From: Manihot esculenta
Lineage: Eukaryota > Streptophyta > Magnoliopsida > Malpighiales > Euphorbiaceae
Direction: 5' to 3'
Assembly: GCF_001659605.2 (NCBI RefSeq)
Contig: NC_035168.2
Location: 12,897,862-12,961,861 of the forward strand
Length of the DNA stretch: 64,000 bases
The notes beneath the pieces were generated by a model. The model saw nothing but the letters and a program-made list of their open reading frames with translations. It did no database searches and was not told the DNA's origin. Each line of letters begins with the position of its first letter. Within the stretch, counting starts at the first letter, position 1. Positions 11,814 through 21,707 of the stretch are shown in pieces. Made by a program: the position numbers and the translations under genes.

Positions 11814-12018
11814 GGCCCCCCTGTCCGGAAAATGGGCGAGTTTTCTCTCCCCATTTCCGGGCAAGGTGAGTCTCCGCCACCCCTTTTATGATCTTGTGTT
11901 TTCTCCTCAAATCCTTCAAGATTTTTACGAGTTTTTATCATGTTTTGAAGATTTTTGAGCTAAAGATCAAAGCTTTGAAGCTTGGAGACCCCCGGAGCTC
12001 GTTCCTCCATATCTCCAA

Positions 12019-14124
12019 TGTAATACCCGGCTAGAGTCCGGCATCGAAATTCCTGTCGTCCGGTGGAATCCAGGATGTCAGAATCTTGAGAAGGGTAAGA
12101 TTTATGTTTTTTTTACTGTAATGTGGTATGTTTTACTATTTTTAAGCTAAAATGAAAAGAGTTTTTGCAAGAAAAGAACCAAGGTAGAAAAGCCAGGTTC
12201 GGCCGCCGAAGGTGACATTCGACCGCCGAACTTGCATGGCTTTCGGTTTCACGATAGGCCGCCGAAGGTGGTCTGGCCAGCCACCTATAAAAGGCCCTCA
12301 GTCAGTTGAAAGGATAAGCATTGCCGCTTTCTTTCACTTTCTGAGGTGAGACTCTGTCTTCCTTAAGTTTTCTTCATGTGTTCATTAACTCTTACAAAGA
12401 TTTGATTGATTTTTATGTTATTTTGAAGGTTTTGAACTAAACACTTGAGATTTTGAAGTTTGGAGAGTTTGAAGGAGAGTTGCTCCAAAACTCCACGTTA
12501 GGATCATTCATCTTCTTGGTTTCAAGAGGTAAGTGAAGATCCTGAACTTGTTTTTATGATTTATGAAGGTTTTATGAGGTTTTGGGAGAGAGTTGCATGA
12601 ATAGGGTAAAAAGAGAGGTTTTGATGCTTTTGTGAGAAAAGCTTGTTTATGTGTTATGCTTTGCTGTTTGTTGGGGTTTTTAGGTAGTTTTTGACCCCTT
12701 TGAGCATATACTTGGGTGTATGCATGGTGAGGTATTGAGGTGGTTGAGTTTGAGGAAGATTGGTGCTTTTTGGCGAGAGGCAGAGCAAGTTTCTGCCTTG
12801 CTGATGAACCCAGCTTCGGCAGCCAAAGGAAGGTTCGGCCGCCGAATGTGCTGAGGAGGTGGCTTCGGCTGCCCAAGCTTGCCCCCGAGCCTTTGGACTT
12901 TCGGCTCTGGAGGGGAGGTTCGGCCGCCGAAGGTGCCACCGAAGGTTAGAGACTTTCGTCTCTGGAGTGCCTTTCAGCCCCCCGAAACTTGCCCCCGAAA
13001 GGGTTCGGCTGCCGAAAGTAGAGATTCGGCCGCCGAAGGTGCATGAGTTTCGGCTCTGGAGAGGACTTTCGGCCGCCGAACCTGCTGTCGAAAGTGTCCT
13101 GTCCAGCCTTTCTTTGCATGCTTTGCATGAATGTTTGAGTGAGTACTGCTCCAGAGTTTACAGAGTCTGCAGAGTCAGTCCAGATAGCCAGAGGTGAGTG
13201 GAACTAAACTGAATACTCGTTTTAATTGAGACATTGAATGCTTTTAGCATATTTCATGCACCATGATATGCAATAGGTTGATTGCATTAAAATCCACAAA
13301 GATGTTGCATTGCATACGTATTTGTTGATGTGGGTGAATGCTGAATGATCCAATAGTTCCAGACAGGAAGTCCAGGACCCCATTCTACGGCCTGGCAGGT
13401 ATAGGAAAGTTCAGGTGCCCAGTCTACGCCCTGGCAGGTATAGTAAATACCAGGTGCCCAGTCTACGCCCTGGCAAATGGTAAGTACAGGTGTTATATAC
13501 ACGTATACATATACAGTACAGGAAGACCAGGACCCCATTCTACGGCCTGGCACGGCACAGGTACTGGGACTATGTGGTGACAGATTTACCCTTGATGTGA
13601 ATTGTCTGTGATATGATGCATTCCATAAGAGCATGTGTCCATAAGAGCATGCATTCCAGTCTTGTAGGTTCAGTGTATAGTGTACAGGGGAAGTCCAGCA
13701 GAGTACAGGAAGAGAGAAGTGTGTTGTAATAGACTATTGTGGACATGTAATATTAACGAGATGTAACAGTTGTGTATAAAGTGAGAATTGTGCTTGACTT
13801 AGTTATGTTTGTGTTGTAAATCTTTTGTATACATGGTCTGTTTAGATAACTGTTTTACAGAGTATGTGAAAACAACCAGGCTTAACAGGTATGAATTCAC
13901 CCATCTAGAGTAAGCTCTAGTCAGGGGTACAGAGTACAGAGCTAGTGCATGCACAGGTTAAGTCTTGGTCCAGAGAAAAGGTTTTATTTTCACAGAAAAT
14001 GTATGACCATGTATGAGATGTTTTACAGGTACTCAGAGAGTAAAGCAGGCTTACTACGGATTTTGGCGGCCTTAAGCCGATCTGAATCCTAGTGCCGGTG
14101 ACGGTCCATTTTGGGGTCGTTACA
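12019..14124 (+). mobile_element. TK-3: solo LTR
   Basis: A single 2106-bp LTR with TGTAATACCCGG and GGGTCGTTACA ends. It is inserted in the TK-2 5' LTR with duplications TCCAA (12014-12018) and TCCGA (14125-14129), one base apart; the uninterrupted 3' LTR of TK-2 reads tccaag here. It contains a TATAAAAG box (12286-12293), palindrome clusters at about 12197-12270 and 12815-13095, and a tandem-repeat island at about 13360-13565. It most likely formed by recombination between the two LTRs of a full element. Confidence 0.9.
13360..13565 (+). repeat. Minisatellite island inside TK-3 LTR
   Basis: Imperfect tandem units of roughly 50 bp built around CCAGGxCCCAxTCTACGxCCTGGC and a TATA(G/C) linker. 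The island occupies the same LTR position as different tandem repeats in the other TK LTRs. Confidence 0.7.
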
Positions 14125-15137
14125 TCCGAGTTGGGATCGCACCTCCTCTCGATCTTCAAGAGGTAAGTGTAGATCCACGCCTTTTATGATGTTTTAAGTA
14201 AGTTGTATGAAGGGTTAAGGGGTTTTTAATACATGTTTAGGCTAGTTGTAAAATATGAGGGTTTATGTTAGTTAAATGATAAATGTATGTTTATGTGTTG
14301 ATATGTTGTTGTTTGTTGGGGTTTAGGCTAGTTTTATGGCCCTATATGCATGAATGAGTGTATATACATGTTTTAGAATAGTTGGATGCGTTTTGGGAAG
14401 CTTGGAGGGCTGAATGCGGGATGGCAGAATCGGGTTCTGCCACCCAGAAGGATCCAGGTTCGGCTTCCGAACATGCTTCCAAACCTGCTTCCGAAAGTGC
14501 CTGACTTTCGGATCTATGGAGGACCTTTGGCTTCCGAACCTGCCGCCGAAAGTGCCTGACTTTCGGATCTAGAAGGGGTTTCGGCCGCCGAACCTGCCGC
14601 CGAAAGTCCCCTGTCCAGCCCTTCCTTGGTTGTTTTATATGCATGTTTTATGATGTTTTAGGGGGTTTTTGGGGAGATGTTTAGAGTTATGTTAGAGTTG
14701 TTTGGTCCCTCATTTGAGTCCACCTGTGTAGGATCGGACCTGAGGAACTGAGGTGATCAGCAGTGAGATAGCTGCTTCAGAGTCAGTTCAGATTCAGCCA
14801 GAGGTGAGTAGAACACAACTCTTTTATTTTAAGCAAATAAACTTTAGAGCATGATCCATGCATCATGAATGCCATGATATGTATTAGGTTGTTCTGCATT
14901 ATAATCCATGAATATGACGCATTGCATTATTCATTGTTAATGTGGATGGATATTGGGTGATCCATTAGCCCTCAATGTGATATGATATAATATGATATGA
15001 TATGAGATGGAAAGACTAGGTTTGGCCTAATCGCCCCTGGCACAAAGTAAGAAAAGACCAAGTGAGGCCTAATCGCCCCTAGCATAGAGTAAGAGAAGAC
15101 CAGGTGTGGCCTAATCGCCCCGGGCACAGTTGGACAT

Positions 15138-17429
15138 TGTAATACCCGGCTAGGTTCAGACATCGGAATTCCTACCATCCGGGGGAGTTCGAGGATGTCA
15201 GAGGTCTCTGGAAGGGTAAGAGAAAGTTTTCTAAAATATGTGCAAGTGTTTTAAAGGTTTAGCGTAGAAAAGGATTGAGTTTTGAAGAGATATGGCCAAG
15301 GAGGCATTTTGCAATGTTCGGCCCCCTAAGGTTAAGTTCGGCCGCCTAAAGTGCCCAATGTTCGGCCCCCGAAAGTTGCATAGTTTTGCATGCGATTCGG
15401 CAGCCGAACCTGAGGCGGTTGTTCATCTATAAGTGCACCGAGTGACAGAAAAAGGAGGAGGTTTCTTCTCTCCTTCTGACCTAGGTGAGGTCTTGATCTC
15501 CTTAAAGTATTTTCATGGTTTTTCTTCAAATCTTTCATGGTTTTTATGAGTTTTACCCTTGTTTTGAAGAGTTGTGAGCTTGAAACAAGGTTTTGGAGTT
15601 TGAAGCTTTTGAAGCTTGGTTTCTCCATATCTTTGAGTTTGGATCATCTCAGCCTTTGTTCTTCAAGAGGTAAGTGTTTATCCATGGTTCTTCTGATGTT
15701 TTTATGAGTGTTGTAAAGGGAAAAGGGAGCTAGGCATGAGTTTGCATGAGATGTGCATCATAGGGTTTATGAATCCTTTATGTTTGATGTGTGTCTTGTG
15801 AGCTTGTTTGTTGGAGTTTAAAGTTATTTGAAGCTCCCTTAGGCTTGTTGAAGTGTTTATGCATGTTTTAGAAGGGTTAAATGCATGTGTTGAGGTCTGA
15901 ACAGGTGATGGAGGGACTGGCAGGCGTCCTTGTGCACGAAACTGAGTTCTGGCTAAACTCAGGTTCGGCCCCCGAAAGTCCAAGTTAGGCCGCCGAACAT
16001 GCCTGACTTTCGTCTCTGGAGGAGACATTCGGCCGCCGAAGGTGCTGCCGAAGGTGCCCTGTCCAGCCTTCCTTTGCTTGTTTTGCATGCATGTTTTGTG
16101 ATGTTTTAGAGGGTTTTTGGAGAGATGTTCCTAGTTATGTTAGAGTATGTTTGGTACCTCATTTATGTCCATCTGTGTAGGATTGGACCGAGGAACCGAG
16201 GAGGCTCCAGAGTTAGAGTTGGCCCAGAGTTAGCCAGCATTGGCTAGAGGTGAGTGGAACTAAACTGAATATTTTATTTTGAGAAATGACACGATTCTAG
16301 CATGATCCATGCATCATAAAATGCCATGTTATGTAATAGGTTGTATTGCATTAGAATCCACGAATTTGATGCATTGCATAAGTTGTTGTTGTGGTGTGGA
16401 TGAACGTTGGATGATCCTTAGCCCTTGACATGAGATAAGATACTACTACAGAGATATGGCATGAGATAGCCATTCCAGGTCGCTCCTGGATAGTCCAGGT
16501 CGCTCCTGGTACTCAGTTACAGATAGACATACAGCATAAGAGAAGACTGGGTGATGGCTCCGCCTCCCTAGCATTATTGGATTTGTTGTGATATGATACA
16601 GTACAGAGAAGACTGGGTGATGGTTCTACCTCCCTAGCACAGTTGGGTATAGAAGTCTAGGTGATGGCTCTGCCTCCCTAGCAAGTAGGGTATTTGTTTA
16701 TAGTAGGGGGCTATAGGTGACAAGTTCATCCGTTTGATGATTTGTTTGTGATGTGACGCATTTCATGATAACATGTAATTAATGAACTGTTTTACTGTTC
16801 CTCCTCACTGGGCTATAGAGCTCATCCCACTCCCTTAACCCCAGTTTTGCAGGTTCTGAGATAGCTATGGGAAGTCAAAGTCAGCAAGAGTACAGAGGAA
16901 AGTTGTGCTTGAATGTATGTTGTAATAGCGTAGTGGACATGATGTAATTAAAAGAGTAGTTGTAATGTAATGTAATGTATAGATATGTACTGTCGTATAC
17001 TGGATAGACTTGTGCTTTTCCTAGTATCATTGCTATAGTGTGATGTATGATTAATCCCTTGTACATGAATCCTGTTTTACATTTCTTGATGAGAAATGTG
17101 TGAGTTAGGCTTAATGTATGGCTTTGATGTGATACCAGTGGATTGTGTTACAGAGTAAAAGGGTTTCAATCCCTTGATCCACAGCAGATAGTAGTCCCTG
17201 GTATAGGCCCTGAGGGCCATTTCAGATTGATATATCTGAGTAGCAGTAGTTAAGCCTACAGAGTTTTACAGGATTGTTGAGTATCTTTGTATCATGTATG
17301 GGATTTATCAGGTACACAGAGAGTATAGTCGGCTTGCTACGGGTCCCGGCGGCCTTAAGCCGATCTGGATCCTAGTGCCAGTGATGGTTCGGGCCGTTAC
17401 AGAGGGGTACCGGTTTCCGGGTCGTTACA
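15138..17429 (+). repeat. TK-4 5' LTR
   Basis: A 2292-bp LTR with TG...CA ends. Palindrome clusters lie at about 15315-15420 and 15960-16055, with a weak TATA-like CTATAAGT near 15427. Splice-like sites AAGAG|GTAAGTG (intron start 15670), TGTGTAG|GATTGG (exon start 16181), AGAG|GTGAGTGG (16250) and TTTTGCAG|GTTCTG (16853) are present. Minus-strand open frames inside it are by-products. Confidence 0.92.
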
Positions 17430-17432
17430 GAT

Positions 17433-17444
17433 TGGTATCAGAGC
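17433..17444 (+). other. Primer-binding site of TK-4 (initiator tRNA-Met)
   Basis: TGGTATCAGAGC, three bases after the 5' LTR end. Confidence 0.9.
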
Positions 17445-17800
17445 ATAGGGCCTCTAGAGTACGATGTGCTGAGTCAGTACACTCAGGGATCAGAGCTATC
17501 TCACATCGGAATGAGGTTAAGATGTCAGACTTGTAGATCTTCGAGTACGGTGTGTTGAGCGAAGATGCTCAAGGAGCAGAGTCCCACATCAGAAAGAGGT
17601 GTTGTCTTGTATAGGAAGGAAAGCACAATAAGTTAAAATCATGTCCACTAGGATAGGATGTGGAGTCCTGTTTTGCATGCTGATGTGAAATGCCATGATA
17701 AGTTGCATGTGCAGTATTGATATGTTTGATATGTGTTAAGGATTCATGTGTTTTCACATGGATCATTTGATGATTTTGTGTGTGATGTTGTGCTTTTCAG
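17445..17800 (+). other. TK-4 leader with block conserved among TK elements
   Basis: The leader has a block, AAGCACAATA then TCCACTAGGATAGGAT and GATGTGAAATGCCATGAT (about 17622-17705), that is also found in TK-1, TK-2, TK-5, TK-6 and TK-7. Upstream of it TK-4 has roughly 100 bp not found in TK-1, with repeated CACATC(G/A)GAA(A/T)GAGGT motifs that suggest a local duplication. The leader ends in tgcttttcag (17791-17800), a good splice acceptor. A packaging role for the block is inferred only. Confidence 0.6.
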
Positions 17801-17807
17801 AGGCAGG

Positions 17808-19280
17808 ATGAGAGGAACTCGTCGATCTGCTAGATTGACAGGAGCTCCGCCGGAGGATGAGGACATGGATGCTCATCTCCCCGTTCTGCAAAGGGCAACA
17901 TCAGATAGTATAAACAGAGAAGGTACATCAAGGGACCCTAGAAGGTCTGATGATGAGAGTAGAAGGGGAGTTGTCCAGAGTGGTATGTCAGGGTGTATGA
18001 GAGAAATAGAGGAGAATGAGCAGAGTAGAGATGGTAGCTTTGGCAGGAGTGGGTTGGGAGGAGATATGGGTGAGTCCCAAGGAGGCACTCAGGTCTCGAG
18101 ATTTGTTCCACCTCAGTATCCACCCTACCAGTGGGGGGCAGAGTACCCGATGAGAGGTACATCAGAGTTTCCTAGATATAACCCATATCCCACCTTTATG
18201 CCCTATCCTTCCTTTTATCCGCCATATCCACCGCCACATCCACAGTATACCATGTTTCCACCCTTCTTTGGTTATCCAAGTTTAGCAAACCCTACCTCAG
18301 GGAATGTTGCACCTCCTCCACCACCAGGAGAAACAGTAGCCCCAATTGTCCAAACACCCAAGCCTAGTTCACCTGGGGAAAGTATGGTGCAGATGACAGC
18401 TTATTTGAGGTTGGATGTTCCCAAATTTGAAACTGGTGATGACCCTGTTGAGTATCTTAGAATGGTTAAGCTGATAACCGATGAGTTGGGAGCTAATGAG
18501 AGTAGAGCCATACAGATGGCAGGGGTTACATTGAAATGTGAGAAGGCAAGGGAATGGTTCACCCAATATGTGGATCCGAGGGTAGAAAACTTATCCTGGG
18601 AACAGTTTGCTATAGAGTTTGCAGGATGGGCTTGTTCAGATAGCTCAAGGGAGCATAAAGAGAGTGACTGTGAGCAGCCAGGGCAGACAGAAAACATGAG
18701 TATAGAAAATGACCCAGAGACTAGTGATCGTTTTCCTTTGGGTGAAGCTGCTGCAAAGAATAAAAAGAAAGTGAGAGGCCTGAAAGGGTCAAAGAAAAGG
18801 GAGTTTTGGAATAGGGTAAAGTTTGGCATAGGTTGTCGCGAGGGTTCGAGTTCTGGTTGGGATAGTTCTAGATGTGTGAAGTGCGGTAGGAGGCACAAAG
18901 GTGTATGTCGGGCTGGGACAACAGCATGTTTCAGGTGCGGACAGGAGGGGCACATGGCACGAGAGTGTCCCATTACGGTCATGTCAGCACAGTTCCCACA
19001 GACATCCGCAGACAATATAATGCCACCAGAAGCTCCAGCCTCAGTACAGGGCAGAGGTAGAGAAAGAGGGGTAGTCCCTTCTTCAGGAGGTTCCTTCAGT
19101 GGACGTCCGTTAGTTCCGGCTCGGATTTTCACTCAGGATCAGTCAGAGACAGACACACGGAACACAGTGGTGCCAGGTAAACTCACTTTTGAGTGTTCTA
19201 ATGTGTATAGAATATCAGTTGATGTGAAAATAGTAAAGTGTACTAGAGTTAGATGTTCAGAGCCAAAAGGTCAGAGATAA
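17808..19280 (+). CDS. gag: TK-4 Gag, intact open frame
   Basis: I chose the ATG at 17808 (MRGTRRSARLTG) because this N-terminus is shared by all TK copies; an earlier in-frame ATG at 17733 lies in the leader. The product is about 490 residues. In order: a basic N-terminus, a Pro/Tyr-rich linker with PPxYPP repeats (about residues 100-180), a shortened retrotransposon-gag helical domain (from about residue 195), a lysine-rich segment, a CX2CX3HX3C cluster (CVKCGRRHKGVC) and a classical zinc knuckle ([14 protein letters not shown]). Compared with TK-5 roughly 70 residues are missing in frame after EQPGQTENMS. It would form the RNA-binding virus-like particle. It is the only long undamaged Gag frame in the window. 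Expression is not shown. Confidence 0.8.
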   Translation: MRGTRRSARLTGAPPEDEDMDAHLPVLQRATSDSINREGTSRDPRRSDDESRRGVVQSGMSGCMREIEENEQSRDGSFGRSGLGGDMGESQGGTQVSRFVPPQYPPYQWGAEYPMRGTSEFPRYNPYPTFMPYPSFYPPYPPPHPQYTMFPPFFGYPSLANPTSGNVAPPPPPGETVAPIVQTPKPSSPGESMVQMTAYLRLDVPKFETGDDPVEYLRMVKLITDELGANESRAIQMAGVTLKCEKAREWFTQYVDPRVENLSWEQFAIEFAGWACSDSSREHKESDCEQPGQTENMSIENDPETSDRFPLGEAAAKNKKKVRGLKGSKKREFWNRVKFGIGCREGSSSGWDSSRCVKCGRRHKGVCRAGTTACFRCGQEGHMARECPITVMSAQFPQTSADNIMPPEAPASVQGRGRERGVVPSSGGSFSGRPLVPARIFTQDQSETDTRNTVVPGKLTFECSNVYRISVDVKIVKCTRVRCSEPKGQR

Positions 19281-19560
19281 AGGTTTAGAGACGAGTGAGT
19301 CGCTACATGTTAGTGAGCCAGGAAAAAGCTCGAGAGCTATAGCCGTGGCTTTGAAGTCCAGGTAGAGAGAGAGTGATCTCTCATCTCTGAGTGTAGACCT
19401 CAAGTAAAGAAAGAAGGCAGAGAATAGCGGAAGAAAGTGAAGAGTAAGAAAAAGAATAAAAGTAAGTAAGAGAAAAGTAAGGAAAGAAAAGAGTAAATGA
19501 GAGAAGATAGAGCAGAGAAAGAACAGAATAGACTAAATGTAAAGTAAGAAAGGTTAGAAA
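19281..19560 (+). other. TK-4 purine-rich segment
   Basis: Downstream of gag, roughly 19390-19560 is strongly purine-biased on the plus strand (runs of AGAAAGAAGG and GTAAGAAAAAG type). No open frame is supported. Confidence 0.65.
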
Positions 19561-19960
19561 GAGATTTCAGTTTAGTCTGGGATTAGATGGCGAGTGAGCT
19601 TTAGTTCAGATAGTTCTGGATCCGTGAGGCGTGGAGGTTACACAAAAGTAGTCTGATGGTATGGGACTACGGCATGTATAGATGCGAGCAGAAAGGACTC
19701 ATATTTTGTGAGCGTCCTACTGCGGCCCAGATTGGCACAGTCCCAGCAGATGACTTCGAGTAGTGTAACTCAGCCTGTTGCTCTAGCCATGTTTCAGGAC
19801 AGTGGTTGACGCAGGAGAAGAGAGTTCTCCTTTTCTTTGGTCGGTTCCCGAAGGAAGATTCGTTAGCTTTAGCTTGGATCTTCATCCTGACTTAGTAGGC
19901 GGTTAACACATTGAACACGGTGACGTCAAATACGTTCACTTGAGGGTGTTCAGATGTGTA
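19561..19960 (+). pseudogene. TK-4 second, decayed copy of the Gag zinc-knuckle region
   Basis: Across frames this segment matches the region just before protease: the counterpart of LGLGxGSSSGSD, a mutated knuckle (19670-19720), an AQ(I/L)AQSQQT-like part, and PARIFT-like sequence near 19870. The intact counterpart lies upstream at 18830-19140, so the region occurs twice in TK-4, once open and once ruined. Confidence 0.6.
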
Positions 19961-21660
19961 GGTTATAGTGGACCCTGATGTTTCTTTCCCTGTTGTTGTG
20001 AGAGCCATAAATAGAGGAGGGGTTGATAACTTCTGGCTTAGAGTGTTCTCTTTGGGTCAGAGGGCCCAAGAGTGTGATCCATCTATGGCAGAGTCAGTCT
20101 GTCGGTTCAGTTCAGAGTTTGGTGAGAGTAGTAGATGCCGTCCAGCTGACCTTATGGTTCTAGGGGTGACTGATGATGTCAACCTAGGGCGGATTGGCTA
20201 GCTACTCGAGGTACTACCTACGTCTGCAAAGACAAGGTAGGACAGGTCAGAGTTCAGAGGCTCGGATGGGTCAGAGTTAGTCCTTAGAGGGGGACAGTTT
20301 AGCATACCTAGCAGTTTGATATCAACCCTACAGGCTCGTGAATTCGTTAGGGAAGTTAGTCAGGAGTTTTCTTGCTCTTGTTTGAGCGCATAGCCAGGTC
20401 AGGGAACCAGCCTCAGTATTCATAGATAGGAAAAGAGAAAGAGTGTTAGATGTTATTCCAGACGAGTTAGCAGGTTTACCATTAGTAAACCCAGTGGAGT
20501 TGAGACTAGATGTATCTTCACCTTTTCCTTTGGAATGATACCTGTAGCATGTAAGAGTTGAAACCTATAAGAGCTAGAAAAGCAGTTACAGACTGAAGAG
20601 CGATAGTAGAACAATGTGCACTTAGTAGTAAAGGCTTCTATCCGACTTAGTACTACACCCTGGAGTGTTCCAGTATCGTTGTGAGAAACGAAGGATGAAA
20701 CCTTGAGATTTTGTCACAACTGTGACTAGTTGCACAAAATCACTACCAAGGACAGGTGTTCCCATGCAGAATGGATGATCTATAGGACCAGCTAGTAGAA
20801 GCTGGTTGTTTTCCATAATAGATCTAAGAGTTGGGAACTATATGGCCAAAGTCAGTTAGAGAAAAGTCAATTTAGCAGTTGCGTAGAGGTGAGATCTTTA
20901 TGATAGTGAAGAGTCTAAACCAGAGGGAAGGGGTAAAACTGCTCAGCGACTCTGAGTATACAAGACAAGATTTACTGGGTAAGACTTAGCTGCCCTCAGT
21001 CAGATGTCGCTTATCAGTTTATCCTATAGAAACAGATAGCGAGAGAGCTAAAGATAGTCTAGCCATGTTAGAAGGGATCAAAAGAGAAGAAGCCAGTATA
21101 GTAAAGAAGAATAAAGACGGGCAAGGATCAGAGTGCGCAGCAAAATCGTAGAATAGTTTAGAGAAACAGAGAAGCATGCCCGTTATCTACGAAATGTTGT
21201 AGATTTTCAGAGAACATGGCATAGAGGTCAAGTTCTGTAAGCTGAGTGCAATTTCAGGGCATGTCTGTTTCATTGTGATGTGTCACAATATAACATTGAA
21301 AGTAAGTAGAGAGAGAGAACGTGATAGCCAAGTCATCTAGCATTTCCGTAGAGTTATAAAGCCGAGAAGCATCAAAGAGAAAGGAAGATCCGTAGTCAGA
21401 AGTACAGGTTAGTATAACCAGAGGAGTGCGAATAAGCTGAGAAAAGGCAAAGAAAAGAAAAGTTAGTAGTCATATGAAAGAGTCAGGTCGTTTGTGTACA
21501 AGCAAGAGTGGTAAACACTCAGTGTAGACACAGCTTAAGCAGTGAAGGGTCAGTAAAGTCAGACAGTATAGCCAACCCGGGAGTTTTACTCCAGGGGTAT
21601 CTGTGTCTCGTCGTAGAGACCGATGGTAGGCTTTCTTCTTGTTTCCCTGTATGTTTCTTA
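19961..21660 (+). pseudogene. pol: TK-4 pol remnant, decayed and rearranged
   Basis: The protease start (19968) reads MDPDVSF where TK-5 and TK-6 have MDPGASH. It is followed by a recognisable ECDPSMAESVCRFSSEF and by ISALQAR-like sequence near 20330. An RT fragment matching LAGAGCFS lies near 20785-20815. RNase H C-terminal sequence (counterpart of [14 protein letters not shown]) appears near 20915-21010, ahead of an RT piece matching [11 protein letters not shown] near 21170-21230. The order is therefore scrambled relative to TK-5. No integrase is recognised. Stops are frequent, so no protein is expected. Confidence 0.65.
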
Positions 21661-21670
21661 TTGTTGTTTT

Positions 21671-21707
21671 AACATTCGAGGACGAATGTTTTTAAAGGAA
21701 GGAAGAA
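21671..21707 (+). other. TK-4 3' hairpin and polypurine tract
   Basis: AACATTCGAGGACGAATGTT (21671-21690) can pair as an 8-bp stem with a 4-base loop. It is followed by the tract AAAGGAAGGAAGAA, which abuts the 3' LTR. All TK copies with an intact 3' end carry this pair. Confidence 0.8.

Noticed and set aside
12508..12939. 143-residue minus-strand open frame with FGGRT-like repeats
   Set aside because: The repeats are translations of the TTCGGCCGCCGAA palindromes in an LTR. They change frame between copies.
15702..16088. 128-residue minus-strand open frame, identical in three places (also 4549-4935 and 22272-22658)
   Set aside because: It lies wholly within LTR sequence and repeats only because the LTRs are recent copies. 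No start context, domain or codon conservation supports a protein.
18401..19132. 243-residue minus-strand open frame
   Set aside because: It is the reverse shadow of the TK-4 gag frame, a usual effect of its base composition.
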